From NCBI GenBank assembly GCA_943913205.1, contig CALTWN010000004.1, positions 1-50,005 on the forward strand: DNA of 50,005 bases, written 5' to 3'. How positions within the stretch are numbered: position 1 is the first letter of the stretch; each line of letters begins with the position of its first letter. Origin of the DNA: an uncultured Bartonella sp. Its GTDB lineage: Bacteria; Pseudomonadota; Alphaproteobacteria; Rhizobiales; Rhizobiaceae. The notes beneath the pieces were generated by a model. It was not told the DNA's origin, did no database searches, and saw only the letters and a program-made list of their open reading frames with translations. Positions 26,207 through 34,683 of the stretch are shown piece by piece. The position numbers and the translations under genes are program-made.

Positions 26207-26977
26207 TTAAAGCTTATGTTTTTTTAAAAATTCTAAAGCAGAATCTTTATATAATTTATCACCAACAGCCAGCATATGGTTTCTTCTAGGTAACGTTATT
26301 GCAACAGCATTTGGCATGAGCTCTACCAATTTTTCTGCAGAGCCAGAAATTTCGTCTTTTTCACCGACAACAACTAAAGTTGGCGTAACAATTTGTCCAA
26401 CTTGCTCCGCACTCAACTCTTTTTTGGAAGATATAATGCACATAGCCAAGGCTCTTCTGTCGCTTTTATTATTATCTGCAAATTTGCGAAATAAAAAGCC
26501 GCGCTGGCTTGTTATTGTACTTACATCCTCAGCCAACATAGCATCATGTATTGGCGCCCATGCGCCCGAACCATGAACTAAGCCAAGGGCAAGACCGCCT
26601 AAAATTAAGCTTTGAGTCATATCGCTATGTATTAACGAAAAATAGGCGCTAACCCTAGCTCCCATAGAATAGCCCATTATATGGGCTTTATTAATATTTA
26701 AATGCTGTAATAATTTATATGCATCATCCACCATATGTTCAGGCGTATATGCATCTTCTTCATATATTTTTTCAGAATCGCCATGGCCACGATTATCAAT
26801 AGCTATTACACGATAACCAGCTTCAGTCAATAAAGAAGCCCAGCCTGTATCAACCCAATTTAATATAGCATTAGAGGCAAACCCATGAATAAGTAAAATG
26901 GGCTCGCCCTTGCCATAATCTATATATGCTAACCTAACAGAATTATTATAAAAATACTGCTTTTCATTATACCACAT
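26207..26977 (-). CDS. Alpha/beta hydrolase
   Basis: About 256 residues from the ATG at 26977, which has GGAAG 8 nt upstream. An earlier ATG at 26992 has no such site. Features: oxyanion HGFASN after LLIHG, IDNRGHGDSEK, nucleophile elbow GYSMG, VVVGEKDEISG for the acidic residue, and the catalytic His in RRNHMLA. The fold family is certain but the substrate is not. Alphaproteobacteria often have this type beside DUF3126. It probably forms a two-gene unit with it. Confidence 0.85.
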   Translation of the reverse strand: MWYNEKQYFYNNSVRLAYIDYGKGEPILLIHGFASNAILNWVDTGWASLLTEAGYRVIAIDNRGHGDSEKIYEEDAYTPEHMVDDAYKLLQHLNINKAHIMGYSMGARVSAYFSLIHSDMTQSLILGGLALGLVHGSGAWAPIHDAMLAEDVSTITSQRGFLFRKFADNNKSDRRALAMCIISSKKELSAEQVGQIVTPTLVVVGEKDEISGSAEKLVELMPNAVAITLPRRNHMLAVGDKLYKDSALEFLKKHKL

Positions 26978-27056
26978 AAATGATGCTTCCATAAAATTAT
27001 TTAAAGTAATGTGCAGTATAAATATTAGTTAGCAAAATATCAAATAAATTTATAGT

Positions 27057-27632
27057 TTAATTATTATTTAAAAATTGTGGACTAATATCAGGGTATACTT
27101 CAGTTGCCATAAGGCCCTTTTCTCCTTGGCCATAGCGCACCAATATAACCTGCCCAGGCAAAAGTTGCAATATATTAAAACGTCGCAATGTTTCCATATG
27201 TACAAAAATATCAGCTGTGCCCTCGCCACGCGACACAAAACCAAAGCCCTTTTCTGTATTAAACCATTTTACAATAACACGTTCATACCCGCTAGTAGCA
27301 ATAACCTTTTCCCTAGTAGTTACAGGAGATTCTAAGGGATTTACACAATCACTCATATCAAGAGATAATATTTTAGTACAACTAAAACCTCGCTCTGTTC
27401 TACATGCTAAGCATTCGACTTTCGCTCCAGCAGCTATTGTAGTATAGCCTGTTTGTTTTATAATGCTAGCGTGAATCAAAACTTCATCTAGATGGTTTTT
27501 ATCGCATACTAAGAAGCCATAACCTTTCGAATTATCAAACCATTTTACAGTTCCTGTAATTTCTACAACGTCTGAGCCAATCGCTTCATCTACGCTTACC
27601 TTATCCTCTTTTCTAATATGTTCTATAATCAT
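27057..27632 (-). CDS. Tandem cold-shock-domain protein
   Basis: 191 residues with two cold-shock domains: GTVKWFDNSKGYGFLVCD onward (about 27-93) and VIVKWFNTEKGFGFVSRG onward (about 119-185). Both keep aromatic RNP1 residues. The second also has the RNP2-like DIFVHMETL, whereas the first reads EVLIHASII. The two-domain form is typical of alphaproteobacteria and acts as a nucleic-acid chaperone. A separate promoter with a spacer dyad lies about 65 bp upstream. Confidence 0.93.
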   Translation of the reverse strand: MIIEHIRKEDKVSVDEAIGSDVVEITGTVKWFDNSKGYGFLVCDKNHLDEVLIHASIIKQTGYTTIAAGAKVECLACRTERGFSCTKILSLDMSDCVNPLESPVTTREKVIATSGYERVIVKWFNTEKGFGFVSRGEGTADIFVHMETLRRFNILQLLPGQVILVRYGQGEKGLMATEVYPDISPQFLNNN

Positions 27633-27835
27633 AATATACTTAACCTATCCTCTTATTTTAAACAGTTTGAAATAACGCAAAAACACAAACTATAACTATT
27701 AACGCAACCTTAGGTTGTATTGGTCAACAATAAGTTTCTAAACTTAAGAAAACGTTACTAAAAACCCAAAATGCTACTTTAGGCTGGTACTTATACTATG
27801 GTTAAAAATAGGTTATTTTTATAATAAGTGAATAG
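27633..27835. other. 203-bp intergenic region between csp and gatA
   Basis: Non-coding stretch between gatA, which stops at 27836, and the cold-shock gene, both on the minus strand. It contains the csp promoter candidate and a weak hairpin AAAAATA/TATTTTT near 27801-27821 that might end gatA transcription. I see no small gene or RNA I can name. Confidence 0.5.
27697..27727 (-). promoter_or_regulatory. Candidate csp promoter with dyad in a 19-bp spacer
   Basis: TTGACC (27727-27722 minus) and TTAATA (27702-27697) are separated by 19 bp. The spacer holds the perfect dyad CAACCT-T-AGGTTG (27705-27717). A long spacer with an internal dyad is the geometry of MerR-type regulated promoters, but no merR gene is nearby. 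A leader of about 55 nt would follow. Confidence 0.35.
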
Positions 27836-29317
27836 CTACCACCATTTTTTTGGTGCAAAACTTCCAACATTTTTTTCAATTACATCTGCTAATTGAAACA
27901 AAGTAAATTCATCAAATGGCTTGCCTATAAACTGCATACCTATAGGCAGGCTATTTTCGCTCAGGCCAGCGGGTATAGAAATGCCTGGCAACCCTGCCAT
28001 ATTCACATTCACAGTAAATAAATCATTTTCATACATGCAAACAAAGTTTTCATCATTTGATGCGCCACCTATGGGAAATGCCGTTGAAGGCGTTGTTGGT
28101 GTTAATATAGCATCTACGCCATTGGCGAAAGCATTATCAAAATCCTGTTTAATTAATCTTCTAAGCTTTTGGGCTTTGATATAATATTTGTTGTAATATT
28201 TAGCGGAAAGTACTAATGCACCAGTTAAAATTCTGCGTTGAACTTCTTGTCCAAATCCGCTAGCCCTACTTTTTTCATACATATCATTTATGTTATCACC
28301 TTGTACGCGCAAACCATAACGCACACCATCATAGCGTGCATAGTTTGATGAGGCTTCCGCAGAAGCTATTATGTAGTAAACAGCCAAAGCATATTTAGAA
28401 TGGCAAAGCGAAACATCAACTATTTCTGCGCCAGCATTTTTTAGAATTTCTATAGAAGAATTCCAAGTTTTTAAAACATCTTTCGACATGTGGCTATCGC
28501 GAAACTCTGAAGGTATACCAATTTTTTTACCTTTTAAAGATAAGCCTAAGGCATCCTCATAATTTGGTACATCAATATCGTATGAAGTAGAATCTTTAGG
28601 ATCATATGATGCCATAGAGCGCAACATAATTGCGCTATCGCGTACTGTGCGATTAATACTTCCTGCTTGATCAAGCGAAGAAGCAAATGCAAAAACACCC
28701 CAGCGTGAACATCTTCCATATGTTGGTTTAAGCCCAACAGTGGCGGTAAAGGCGGCTGGCTGCCTAATAGAACCTCCGGTGTCACTAGCTGTTGCACCTG
28801 CACACAGAAACCCAGCTACAGCCGAGGAAGAGCCCCCTGAGGAACCTCCACTAACCAAAAGCCTGTCGCTATCGCTAGCACGCCAAGGGTTAACCGACGG
28901 TCCATAATATGAGCTTTCATTTGAAGAGCCCATAGCAAATTCGTCCATATTTAATTTACCTAACATCACAGCACCATCTTGCCATAAATTATTTGTTACT
29001 GTAGATTCATATGCTGGTTTAAAACCATCTAACATGTGTGAGCAACATTGTGTGTGTACATTTTTAGTTGCGAAAACGTCTTTTATACCTAAAGGTATAC
29101 CTTCTAAAATTCCAGCATTACCAGATTTTAATTTTTCGTCAGACTTTTTCGCCATATCAACTGCTATATCAGCCGTAACAGCAACATATGCATTTAAAGC
29201 TTTATTAGATTTTTCAATTTCATCTATATATGCTTTTGTAAGCTCAGTAGATGAAATATTTTTTTTCAACAACTCTTCTCTGGCTTGGGCAATAGATAGT
29301 TTCGTTAAATCACTCAT
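27836..29317 (-). CDS. gatA: Asp-tRNA(Asn)/Glu-tRNA(Gln) amidotransferase subunit A
   Basis: 493 residues. The amidase triad is present: Lys79 (PLGIKD), Ser159 (SGGSSGG) and Ser183 (DTGGSIRQPA). It hydrolyses glutamine and channels ammonia to GatB to amidate misacylated Glu-tRNA(Gln) or Asp-tRNA(Asn). gatC is immediately upstream. gatB, commonly third, is not next; the downstream gene is the cold-shock protein. GGGAT lies about 9 nt before the ATG. Confidence 0.97.
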   Translation of the reverse strand: MSDLTKLSIAQAREELLKKNISSTELTKAYIDEIEKSNKALNAYVAVTADIAVDMAKKSDEKLKSGNAGILEGIPLGIKDVFATKNVHTQCCSHMLDGFKPAYESTVTNNLWQDGAVMLGKLNMDEFAMGSSNESSYYGPSVNPWRASDSDRLLVSGGSSGGSSSAVAGFLCAGATASDTGGSIRQPAAFTATVGLKPTYGRCSRWGVFAFASSLDQAGSINRTVRDSAIMLRSMASYDPKDSTSYDIDVPNYEDALGLSLKGKKIGIPSEFRDSHMSKDVLKTWNSSIEILKNAGAEIVDVSLCHSKYALAVYYIIASAEASSNYARYDGVRYGLRVQGDNINDMYEKSRASGFGQEVQRRILTGALVLSAKYYNKYYIKAQKLRRLIKQDFDNAFANGVDAILTPTTPSTAFPIGGASNDENFVCMYENDLFTVNVNMAGLPGISIPAGLSENSLPIGMQFIGKPFDEFTLFQLADVIEKNVGSFAPKKWW

Positions 29318-29337
29318 TGATTTTATCCCTAAATATT

Positions 29338-29625
29338 TTACTCAACAACTTTTGGTACAAGAAAAAAATGTTCTTGTGTTACAGGAGCATTTTGCACTAT
29401 CTCATCAGCTATGCCGCCATCGTTAACCCCATCTTTACGCATAACTATCTTATAATCAACTACAGAAATAAGAGGCTCTATACCATTTGTATCGACCTCT
29501 TCAATTTGATCAATAAATTCGAACATAGAGTTAATTTCAGAGCGAATAGACTCTATTTTTTCTTCAGCAATATATATTTTTGCTAATTGCGCTGCTTTTT
29601 TTACTTCATCTATTGCTATAGTCAT
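29338..29625 (-). CDS. gatC: Asp-tRNA(Asn)/Glu-tRNA(Gln) amidotransferase subunit C
   Basis: 95 residues, the usual length for GatC. It contains VKKAAQLAKIYIAEEKIES and the central SMFEFIDQIEEVDTNGIEPL, then RKDGVNDGG and the C-terminal FLVPKVVE. It clamps GatA and GatB together and has no activity of its own. First gene of the gatCA pair, divergent from ruvX. A good AAGGAG lies 7 nt before the ATG. Confidence 0.95.
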   Translation of the reverse strand: MTIAIDEVKKAAQLAKIYIAEEKIESIRSEINSMFEFIDQIEEVDTNGIEPLISVVDYKIVMRKDGVNDGGIADEIVQNAPVTQEHFFLVPKVVE

Positions 29626-29722
29626 ACAATCTCCTTAAAATACATGAAAGAGTATCACAAATACTACAAAACCTTTACACCAAGTGCAAGCTTTCAATAA
29701 TTTAATGCAATAAAAAATAAAT

Positions 29723-30199
29723 ATGCCAATAATAACTATCGAAGAATTACCTCAATATCTAACTACTAAAGGCAGAATAGCGGGACTTGATTTAGGCACA
29801 AAAACCATAGGTTGTGCCGTTAGCGATTTTAACTTAACTTTATCAACGCCGCGTTATACATTACATCGCGGTAAATTTTCTCAAGATGCCGAAAAATTAT
29901 TAGATTTCTTTGTTAAAGAGGAAATTTTAGCTATTGTTATAGGTATGCCAATAAATATGAAGGGTACATATGGTCCACGAGCACAATCAACAAAATCTTT
30001 TGTAAATAATATGCAAGAATTTACTGATTTACCTTTTATACTACAAGATGAGCGTTTATCAACAGTTGAGGCTGAACGTATACTTATAGAGCAAAATTTA
30101 TCAAGACAAAAACGGACACATCGCATAGATTGTGCTGCTGCTGCTTTCATATTACAATCTAGTTTAGACCGTTTACGTTTCTTAAAAACTAGGATATAA
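29723..30199 (+). CDS. ruvX: Putative pre-16S rRNA nuclease YqgF/RuvX
   Basis: 158 residues with an RNase H-like fold. The first catalytic Asp is in GLDLGTKTIGCAVSD, the central motif is VIGMPINMKGTYGPRAQ, then LQDERLSTVEAE and the final Asp in HRIDCAAAAFIL. It trims the 5' end of 16S rRNA in E. coli; the older Holliday-resolvase label is weakly supported. Divergent from gatC, and its last 18 bp overlap the convergent AidB-like gene. Confidence 0.93.
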   Translation: MPIITIEELPQYLTTKGRIAGLDLGTKTIGCAVSDFNLTLSTPRYTLHRGKFSQDAEKLLDFFVKEEILAIVIGMPINMKGTYGPRAQSTKSFVNNMQEFTDLPFILQDERLSTVEAERILIEQNLSRQKRTHRIDCAAAAFILQSSLDRLRFLKTRI

Positions 30200-31780
30200 A
30201 AGATTTAATATTTGATCAGGATTGTGGCGCATATTTAGCGTTCCATAACTGCTTCGCCACTGCCCACCTAGCCTACTTTCTGCAAATGCTTTAAAAATTA
30301 TCTCTCTATTAAATTCATACAAAGATGACGTAGCCGCAGAATATGCAATTTGTTCTACCAAAAACCTTCCTGCGCTTTCATCGCTCATTGCAAGTTTAGT
30401 TGCCGCATTTAAAACTTCAATAGTTTTACCACCAACAATTGGAGTATTTTGTGTTATTTGCGCATAAATTTGTTGAACTAAACTTGGCGCACGATTCGAA
30501 ACACTAATAATGTCTTTAACCATTTCATCAATATTTTTAGAGTTAAGTAGTCTAACCGGCGCATCCTGTAAAGAGCGTACTAAAAAATTATTTTCATTAT
30601 AATGTTCTAAACCTAAATGGGTGATAAGCTCACTAATAACTGGGGCCACCAAACTATTTATCCAATATGAAGCTACCGGCGCCATTATACGCGCAAAAGC
30701 GGCCTCATTTTGGTTTGAGGCCGAATTATCAAATGCGCGTGCTAACCTAAAAATAAAGGCCTGCGCTCCCGCTACATCTAAAGATATATCAGCCAATGTG
30801 CGTTTGGCGATATTAGTAAATTTACTAGCATTATTACGCAAACACGCAATTGTAAAATTCAAAGCAGCACGCATAGTACTAATCGCTACCAAAGATTGGT
30901 CAAACTGGCGAATTATTTCTAAAGAATCAAGAATTTTCTTTCCCTCACCTACTTGTCCAATCATCCAGCAAACACTATTTTCAAAATTTACCTTAGCAAG
31001 TGGACGAGACCTATATCCAGCACTATTCATAAGATGGTTAATTTTAATGTTATTAATTTTGCCATGCATATCAAACTTTGGTACAAGGAAATAACATAAA
31101 GCTCCACCAAACTCGGCCAATACAAAAAAAGCATCAGCATTAGGCGTAGCTACTATACAATTTTGTGCCATTAGGCTGTAATTATTTATTAATAAGTCAT
31201 TGTTTGTATTAAGTTTTCTTGCAAAATTATGCTGTTCTTCCTTAAGAGCCACTATTGAAAAAGAAATAGCTTTTTTCTTAATAATTTCGCGCTCTGAGGC
31301 ATCATGTTGCCGACTTAAAAGATAGGGCTTAAGCATTTTATATAACTCTGCTTCATTTATGAGAGCAGCTATGCCAGCATTTGTTTGAATAATTTCGTCT
31401 AAATGCCCATTTTCCAACCCAGCTAGAAGAAATAATCTTATAGCTCTTGCTTGATAATGTACACCTTTTTCGTTTGAGGCATTTTCCCAAAGTGAGCTTA
31501 CAAGCCCCACATATTTAGATCGACGTAAAAGAGCATGATATGAAGGATGTATTTCTAAAAACTGACCTTCATTTGCAAATTCATCATAAAGATATAAATT
31601 AGGAGTATTTTTATTGGCTAAGCGCGCTAAGTCTTGGGCTTCTTTGCTACATACAAAAGCACCGATTTCTTCAAAAGAAGATAACAGGTTTGATGGCAGC
31701 TTTGATGCCACATTAAATAAAATAAAGTCGCTTGAAAATGAATTCAAACTATTAACTTGACTATTGATAAGGTTTTGCAA
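30182..31780 (-). CDS. AidB-like acyl-CoA dehydrogenase family protein, divergent
   Basis: 532 residues, the length of AidB (about 540). AidB order is recognisable: an N-terminal EIHPSYHALLRRS block, a central PNADAFFVLAEFGGALCYFLVPK strand region, and the helical domain MRAALNFTIACLR...LADISLDVAGAQAF.RLARAFD. However, the usual MTEKQGGSD flavin/substrate block reads FSIVALKEEQHN, and the GGNGY and PVNSIWEGSGNV blocks are replaced (LGLEHYNENN, PVRLLNSKNIDE). AidB proteins bind FAD and DNA and respond to alkylation. Here FAD binding is doubtful and the function may differ. Convergent overlap with ruvX. Confidence 0.72.
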   Translation of the reverse strand: MQNLINSQVNSLNSFSSDFILFNVASKLPSNLLSSFEEIGAFVCSKEAQDLARLANKNTPNLYLYDEFANEGQFLEIHPSYHALLRRSKYVGLVSSLWENASNEKGVHYQARAIRLFLLAGLENGHLDEIIQTNAGIAALINEAELYKMLKPYLLSRQHDASEREIIKKKAISFSIVALKEEQHNFARKLNTNNDLLINNYSLMAQNCIVATPNADAFFVLAEFGGALCYFLVPKFDMHGKINNIKINHLMNSAGYRSRPLAKVNFENSVCWMIGQVGEGKKILDSLEIIRQFDQSLVAISTMRAALNFTIACLRNNASKFTNIAKRTLADISLDVAGAQAFIFRLARAFDNSASNQNEAAFARIMAPVASYWINSLVAPVISELITHLGLEHYNENNFLVRSLQDAPVRLLNSKNIDEMVKDIISVSNRAPSLVQQIYAQITQNTPIVGGKTIEVLNAATKLAMSDESAGRFLVEQIAYSAATSSLYEFNREIIFKAFAESRLGGQWRSSYGTLNMRHNPDQILNLLYPSF

Positions 31781-31879
31781 AATTTTCCCTCAAAAAAACT
31801 ACATATTTATAATAACAAAATTATAGTAAAATGTATTAATTTAAACTATGGTTGTTCACAATATAAATTTTATAATCTA

Positions 31880-31909
31880 TTGTTAGCATCAAGCAACTTG
31901 TTTTATAAT
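31880..31909 (+). promoter_or_regulatory. Predicted promoter of pyrB-pyrC-plsY-dprA
   Basis: TTGTTA (31880-31885), an 18-bp spacer and a perfect TATAAT (31904-31909), 35 bp before pyrB. The spacer holds a small CAAG-CAA-CTTG dyad (31890-31900). No attenuator-like terminator with leader peptide was found before pyrB. Confidence 0.5.
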
Positions 31910-31944
31910 ATAAGTTTAGGCTAAAATATTTAATTAGAGGTTAC

Positions 31945-32847
31945 ATGTCCCCTAAAAATTTGATTTCACTTAATGATTGGTCTATTGGCGACATAAAAAA
32001 TATATTAAACCTAGCTTTGAATAATTTATCTTTTAAATCAGATTTAAGCGGCAAACTACTTATAAATTTATTTTTTGAAAATTCAACAAGAACGCGAGTT
32101 TCTTTTGAAATTGCAGCTAAACGTTTAGGTATGCATGTTATAAATGTAAATAGCTCTACCTCCTCTGTAAAAAAGGGTGAAACGTTACTCGACACCTTAG
32201 AAACATTGCAGGCATTAAGCCCAGACATAATTGTGTTTCGCCATAATGGTAGTGGTGCTGCTGACTTTATAGCACAAAATATAAATTGCCCCGTTATAAA
32301 TGCAGGCGATGGCAGCCACGCACACCCTACTCAAGCTTTGCTAGACGCATTTACGATACAACAAGCCAAAGGTAGAATTGCCGGATTGATAGTTGCTATA
32401 TGTGGCGATATATTACATTCTCGTGTAGCACGCTCAAATATTATATGCCTTAGTAAATTAGGCGCCAAAATTAGGCTTATAGCTCCTTCTACCTTATTAC
32501 CATATAATATTGAAAATATGGGGTTAGAAATATATCACGACATGAAATCCGGTTTAAAGGATGTAGATGTTATAATGATGTTGCGTATGCAAAAAGAGCG
32601 AATGGAGCTAGCTTTTGTACCCTCTATACGCGAATATCATCATTTTTACGGGTTAACAAATGAAGCGTTAAACTATGCCAAGAATGATTGTATCATTATG
32701 CATCCTGGTCCTATAAACAGAGATGCTGAAATTGCTTCACAAGTTACTAAAGATAAAAAATGCCATATATTACAGCAAGTTAGTCATGGCGTGGCAGTGA
32801 GAATGGCTGTGATAGAAACATTATTACAAGACGATGAAAATGATTAA
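31945..32847 (+). CDS. pyrB: Aspartate carbamoyltransferase catalytic subunit
   Basis: 300 residues. The carbamoyl-phosphate site FFENSTRTRVSFE, the HPTQALLDAF motif and the aspartate-side MLRMQKER segment (where family members have RxQ.ER) are complete. It makes N-carbamoyl-aspartate, the first committed pyrimidine step. AGAGG precedes the ATG. The stop overlaps the pyrC-like gene by 14 bp, which fits a stoichiometric ATCase/PyrC-like complex of the kind known from Pseudomonas. No pyrI regulatory gene follows. Confidence 0.96.
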   Translation: MSPKNLISLNDWSIGDIKNILNLALNNLSFKSDLSGKLLINLFFENSTRTRVSFEIAAKRLGMHVINVNSSTSSVKKGETLLDTLETLQALSPDIIVFRHNGSGAADFIAQNINCPVINAGDGSHAHPTQALLDAFTIQQAKGRIAGLIVAICGDILHSRVARSNIICLSKLGAKIRLIAPSTLLPYNIENMGLEIYHDMKSGLKDVDVIMMLRMQKERMELAFVPSIREYHHFYGLTNEALNYAKNDCIIMHPGPINRDAEIASQVTKDKKCHILQQVSHGVAVRMAVIETLLQDDEND

Positions 32848-34090
32848 GCTACAAGAACTAAGTATAAACAAAAATATTATTTTTAAAAACGCTCATATTA
32901 TAGATCCATCACAAAATATAGATTTTGTAGGTGATTTATGGCTAGAAGATGGCAAAATATCTAAAATAGTTCAAGGCAGCGATCTTTATAGTGAAAATGC
33001 AAATATAGTCGATTGCTCCAATCTTATTATTTGCCCTGGCTTTGTTGATACACAAATTAAGCTTAATAGCGTTCAAGAAAGATGCATTAAAGATTTAAGT
33101 ATAAACGCAGCTCAATCAGGCATTACTAGTTTAATAATTACTCCTGAAACATCCCCTATAATAGATACGCCAGAGCTTGTAGCACTACTAACAAATTTGT
33201 TTAAAAATTACGCGGAAGTTAATATGTATGCAAGCGGTGCTTTAAGCAAGCAACTTCAGGGTAAGGAAATGGCCGAATATGGTTTGATGAAAGAAGCCGG
33301 TACCTTATTTTTAAGCAATGGTAATTTTACCATTGAAAATACCGCTATCTTAAGACAAATGATGAGTTATGCGGCAGATTTAAAGCTACCGATATATAGC
33401 GTGCCTTCAGATTTCTATTTAGGTGGTAGTGAAAAATATGTTAACCAAAGCTTGCTTGCTACATGGATGGGTTTAAAAGGTTGTTGCGTTGAGGCAGAAA
33501 TTATCGGCCTTGAACGTGAATTAAGATTAAGCAATTTAGCAAAAAACACATATCATGCTCATATAAGCTCTTCTATATCTTGCGATATTATAGCAAAAGC
33601 TAAATCCTATAACAATTGTATAACCTGTTCTACATCTATTTTTCATTTATGTTTTAATGAAAATGATATAGGAAATTATGACATAAAATACAAAATGTTT
33701 CCCCCCCTTAGAGATGAAGCAAACAGGATAAAATTAATTGAAGCTTTGGCAAACGGCAATATAAATAATATAACTTCTTCACATAACAACGCGGGCAGCA
33801 CACTACAAACAGAAGATTTTAATAGTGCCGCTGCACCCAATAACGGCATGCAATTATTGCTACCTTTAGCCTTACGTTTATACCACAACAATCAAATATC
33901 GCTTTATAGTATTATAAAAGCGCTAACTACTGCACCAGCGGATATTTTTAACCTAAAAGCTGGTAGTTTAAAATATTCAGATTTTATAATTATTGATCCT
34001 AATAAACCGTACCTTTTAGGAGCTCACGCTTTACAAGGAACTATAGAAGCCACTTTTGTTGACGGTAAGTTAATATATTTAAATAGGTAA
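32834..34090 (+). CDS. Non-catalytic dihydroorotase homologue (PyrC/PyrX-like)
   Basis: 418 residues with the amidohydrolase fold of class I dihydroorotase, but the metal and catalytic motifs are gone. The HxH after PGFVD is Gln74-x-Lys76. The HCED block is VPSD (190-193). The DHAPH block is SSHNNA (315-320), losing the catalytic Asp and last His. Scaffold motifs such as FPPLRDEANR remain. The pyrB overlap suggests a structural partner of ATCase, as for Pseudomonas PyrC'. From memory, other alphaproteobacterial pyrB-linked copies also lack HxH, so this may be inherited. An active dihydroorotase must be encoded elsewhere. Starts at 32834 or 32840. Confidence 0.85.
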   Translation: MKMIKLQELSINKNIIFKNAHIIDPSQNIDFVGDLWLEDGKISKIVQGSDLYSENANIVDCSNLIICPGFVDTQIKLNSVQERCIKDLSINAAQSGITSLIITPETSPIIDTPELVALLTNLFKNYAEVNMYASGALSKQLQGKEMAEYGLMKEAGTLFLSNGNFTIENTAILRQMMSYAADLKLPIYSVPSDFYLGGSEKYVNQSLLATWMGLKGCCVEAEIIGLERELRLSNLAKNTYHAHISSSISCDIIAKAKSYNNCITCSTSIFHLCFNENDIGNYDIKYKMFPPLRDEANRIKLIEALANGNINNITSSHNNAGSTLQTEDFNSAAAPNNGMQLLLPLALRLYHNNQISLYSIIKALTTAPADIFNLKAGSLKYSDFIIIDPNKPYLLGAHALQGTIEATFVDGKLIYLNR

Positions 34091-34092
34091 AA

Positions 34093-34683
34093 ATGTTTAT
34101 TTTCACAATCATCATGGCATATATTATAGGTTCTATACCTTTTGGCTTAATATTTACAAAACTATATAAATTAGGCGATATCCGCTCTATTGGATCTGGT
34201 AATGTAGGTGCAACAAATGCACTTAGAACAGGTAATAAGAAGGTAGCCTTATTTACCTTATTAGGCGATATGCTTAAAGGAACTTTAGTTGTTATTTTAA
34301 TTAGCATTATTACACATAACCCATTAATAATTTTACTACATGGCGTTGCATCCATTTTAGGGCATATTTACTCGATTTTTTTACGATTTAAAGGTGGCAA
34401 AGGAATCGCAACTTTTTTAGGGGTAATGTTGGGCTTCAACTATATTTTGGCTAGTTTATTTATATTAAGCTGGTTAGGCATGGCGGCTCTTTTTTGCTAT
34501 TCTTCATTAGCTGCCTTGGTTGCTATATGGCTATGTACTGTAGCTTCACTTTTTTTATTTATGAATAAATTGATATGTTTAACTTTTGTAATAGTGTCTT
34601 TGATTATTACTTTCTGCCATAGAGCTAACATCAAAAGATTATGTAATGGCAGCGAAAGTAAAATAAAATTTAAGAAAAAATGA
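34093..34683 (+). CDS. plsY: Acyl-phosphate glycerol-3-phosphate acyltransferase
   Basis: 196 residues with about five membrane helices. It has the three PlsY motifs: SIPFGLIFTK followed by GSGNVGATNALR, GHIYSIFLRFKGGKGIAT, and a less conserved third loop. It acylates glycerol-3-phosphate from acyl-phosphate, the first step of phospholipid synthesis. It starts 2 bp after the pyrC-like gene and overlaps dprA by 4 bp (ATGA). The pyrBC-plsY-dprA-topA order is widespread in alphaproteobacteria. The last 30 residues are basic and variable. Confidence 0.95.
   Translation: MFIFTIIMAYIIGSIPFGLIFTKLYKLGDIRSIGSGNVGATNALRTGNKKVALFTLLGDMLKGTLVVILISIITHNPLIILLHGVASILGHIYSIFLRFKGGKGIATFLGVMLGFNYILASLFILSWLGMAALFCYSSLAALVAIWLCTVASLFLFMNKLICLTFVIVSLIITFCHRANIKRLCNGSESKIKFKKK

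Noticed and set aside
32834..34090. Active dihydroorotase
   Set aside because: All metal-ligand motifs of class I enzymes are replaced, so I call it non-catalytic.
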